NCBI GenBank assembly: GCA_947254025.1
Contig: CAMYBS010000007.1
Span: forward strand, 1-62,017
DNA: 62,017 bases
Reading direction: 5' to 3'
Source: an uncultured Clostridia bacterium
GTDB taxonomy: Bacteria; Bacillota; Clostridia; Tissierellales; Peptoniphilaceae
Shown here: piece by piece, positions 61,488 to 62,017 of the stretch
Numbering within the stretch: position 1 is the first letter of the stretch
Layout of the letters: every line of letters begins with the position of its first letter
Notes under the pieces: generated by a model
What the model was told of the DNA's origin: nothing
Database searches by the model: none
Seen by the model: the letters and a program-made list of their open reading frames with translations, nothing else
Made by a program: the position numbers and the translations under genes

Positions 61488-61562
61488 GGCAGGGGTTGAA
61501 GGTTTCGAACCCTCGGCACACGGTTTTGGAGACCGTTGCTCTACCAGCTGAGCTAAACCCCT
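61487..61562 (-). tRNA. tRNA-Trp (anticodon CCA)
   Basis: Acceptor AGGGGTT pairs with AACCCCT. The anticodon loop is CTCCAAA, the T loop is TTCGAAA and CCA is encoded. Confidence 0.95.
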
Positions 61563-61566
61563 AAAA

Positions 61567-61643
61567 TGGTGGACCTTCAGGGACTCGAACCCCGGACCTG
61601 CCGGTTATGAGCCGGACGCTCTAACCAACTGAGCTAAAGGTCC
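61567..61643 (-). tRNA. tRNA with anticodon CAT (elongator Met or Ile2)
   Basis: Acceptor GGACCTT pairs with AAGGTCC. The anticodon loop is CTCATAA and CCA is encoded. Base pair 27-43 would be T-C, a mismatch. Whether C34 is modified to lysidine (Ile2) cannot be told; the acceptor resembles Firmicute Ile2/Met types. Confidence 0.88.
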
Positions 61644-61650
61644 ACATATG

Positions 61651-61744
61651 TGGCGGAGAAGGAGGGATTTGAACCCTCGCGCCCCGTAAATTAGGACCTA
61701 CTCCCTTAGCAGGGGAGCCTCTTCAGCCACTTGAGTACTTCTCC
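61651..61744 (-). tRNA. tRNA-Ser (anticodon GCT)
   Basis: Acceptor GGAGAAG pairs with CTTCTCC. The anticodon loop is CTGCTAA, with a long variable arm, and CCA is encoded. Confidence 0.95.
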
Positions 61745-61790
61745 AATATTTATTAAATTATTCGGCATAAGCCATTTTAAATAAAAAAAA

Positions 61791-61879
61791 TGGCGGAGAG
61801 AGTGGGATTCGAACCCACGTGGGCTTGCACCCAAACGGTTTTCAAGACCGCCTCGTTATGACCGCTTCGATACCTCTCC
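61791..61879 (-). tRNA. tRNA-Ser (anticodon TGA)
   Basis: Acceptor GGAGAGG pairs with its complement at the 3' end. The anticodon loop is CTTGAAA, with a long variable arm, and CCA is encoded. Confidence 0.95.
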
Positions 61880-61882
61880 GCA

Positions 61883-61960
61883 TGGCTGGGATGGTAGGAC
61901 TCGAACCTACGAAAATGCCAGAGTCAAAGTCTGGTGCCTTACCGACTTGGCTACATCCCA
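61883..61960 (-). tRNA. tRNA-Gln (anticodon TTG)
   Basis: Acceptor TGGGATG pairs with CATCCCA. The anticodon loop is CTTTGAC, the T loop is TTCGAGT and CCA is encoded. Confidence 0.94.
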
Positions 61961-61964
61961 ACAA

Positions 61965-62017
61965 TGGCGCGACTAGGAGGAGTCGAACCCCCGGCACACG
62001 GATTAGAAGTCCGTTGC
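61965..62017 (-). tRNA. tRNA-Arg (anticodon TCT), partial
   Basis: The 3' part is present with anticodon loop CTTCTAA, T loop TTCGACT and CCA. The 5' acceptor and most of the D arm are past the window edge. Confidence 0.88.

Overview
The window looks like chromosome of a low-GC Gram-positive anaerobe (Bacillota, perhaps a Tissierellales/Peptoniphilaceae-like relative). I infer this from the AT-rich sequence, near-consensus sigma-A promoters with 17-base spacers, strong AGGAGG ribosome sites, a SAM-I riboswitch, a TagO/MnaA envelope branch, PurF of the Bacillus type, DUF1836, DUF4446 and DegV proteins, and a CitG-CitX fusion. No 16S gene is present, so the genus is open. Almost all genes lie on the minus strand. 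The plus-strand exceptions are an AI-2E-family transporter, an AraC regulator, a response regulator/kinase pair and an ArsB/NhaD-type permease. I see no prophage, insertion sequence, CRISPR array or rRNA.

Layout. 1-3.5 kb: a TetR regulator cut by the window edge with four tandem operator-like repeats, an undescribed 30-codon gene with its own terminator, an AI-2E-family membrane protein and an AraC regulator. 3.5-8.8 kb: an alpha/beta hydrolase and a three-gene ABC-2 exporter facing a two-component system, the layout of antimicrobial-peptide sensing and resistance modules. 8.9-16.9 kb: housekeeping run (Sua5, RpiB, Upp, TagO, MnaA, YchF, YprB-like nuclease, glutaredoxin-like protein, PepD). 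17-22.9 kb: six degenerate repeats, DUF4446, a cysteine-desulfurase-like enzyme, Ppk-Ppx, YitT.

23.1-33 kb is the most distinctive part: a long iron/redox operon. It reads FTR1 permease, P19/Tp34-type iron lipoprotein, DUF2318 membrane protein, two FtsX/MacB-type permeases, an ATPase, an FMN-binding lipoprotein, DUF4418, then a second ATPase and permease. The operon promoter carries two 14-base palindromes. A 563-bp tandem duplication has doubled the DUF4418 gene and left a 57-codon fragment of the second ATPase.

33-39.5 kb: glmS, galU, a HAD phosphatase and a PhnDCE-type transporter with a fused double permease. 39.7-42.4 kb: the methionine transporter metNIQ under a SAM-I riboswitch, with a TGTGA-N6-TCACA box at about -41.5. 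42.5-49.8 kb: an orphan lipoprotein, an ABC exporter flanked by identical 47-bp terminator repeats, and purC-purF-purB-purA. 49.9-58.3 kb: DegV, DUF1836, MnmH (tRNA 2-selenouridine synthase), the ArsB/NhaD-type permease, a GTPase-DUF697 protein, an OppA-type lipoprotein, a 57-residue membrane protein and a secreted-type hydrolase.

58.3 kb to the end: an M23 peptidase, eight tRNA genes (one cut by the window edge), tadA and a CitG-CitX fusion. tadA appears to start without a leader, and its stop codon abuts the 5' end of tRNA-Ser, so message and tRNAs are probably one transcript.
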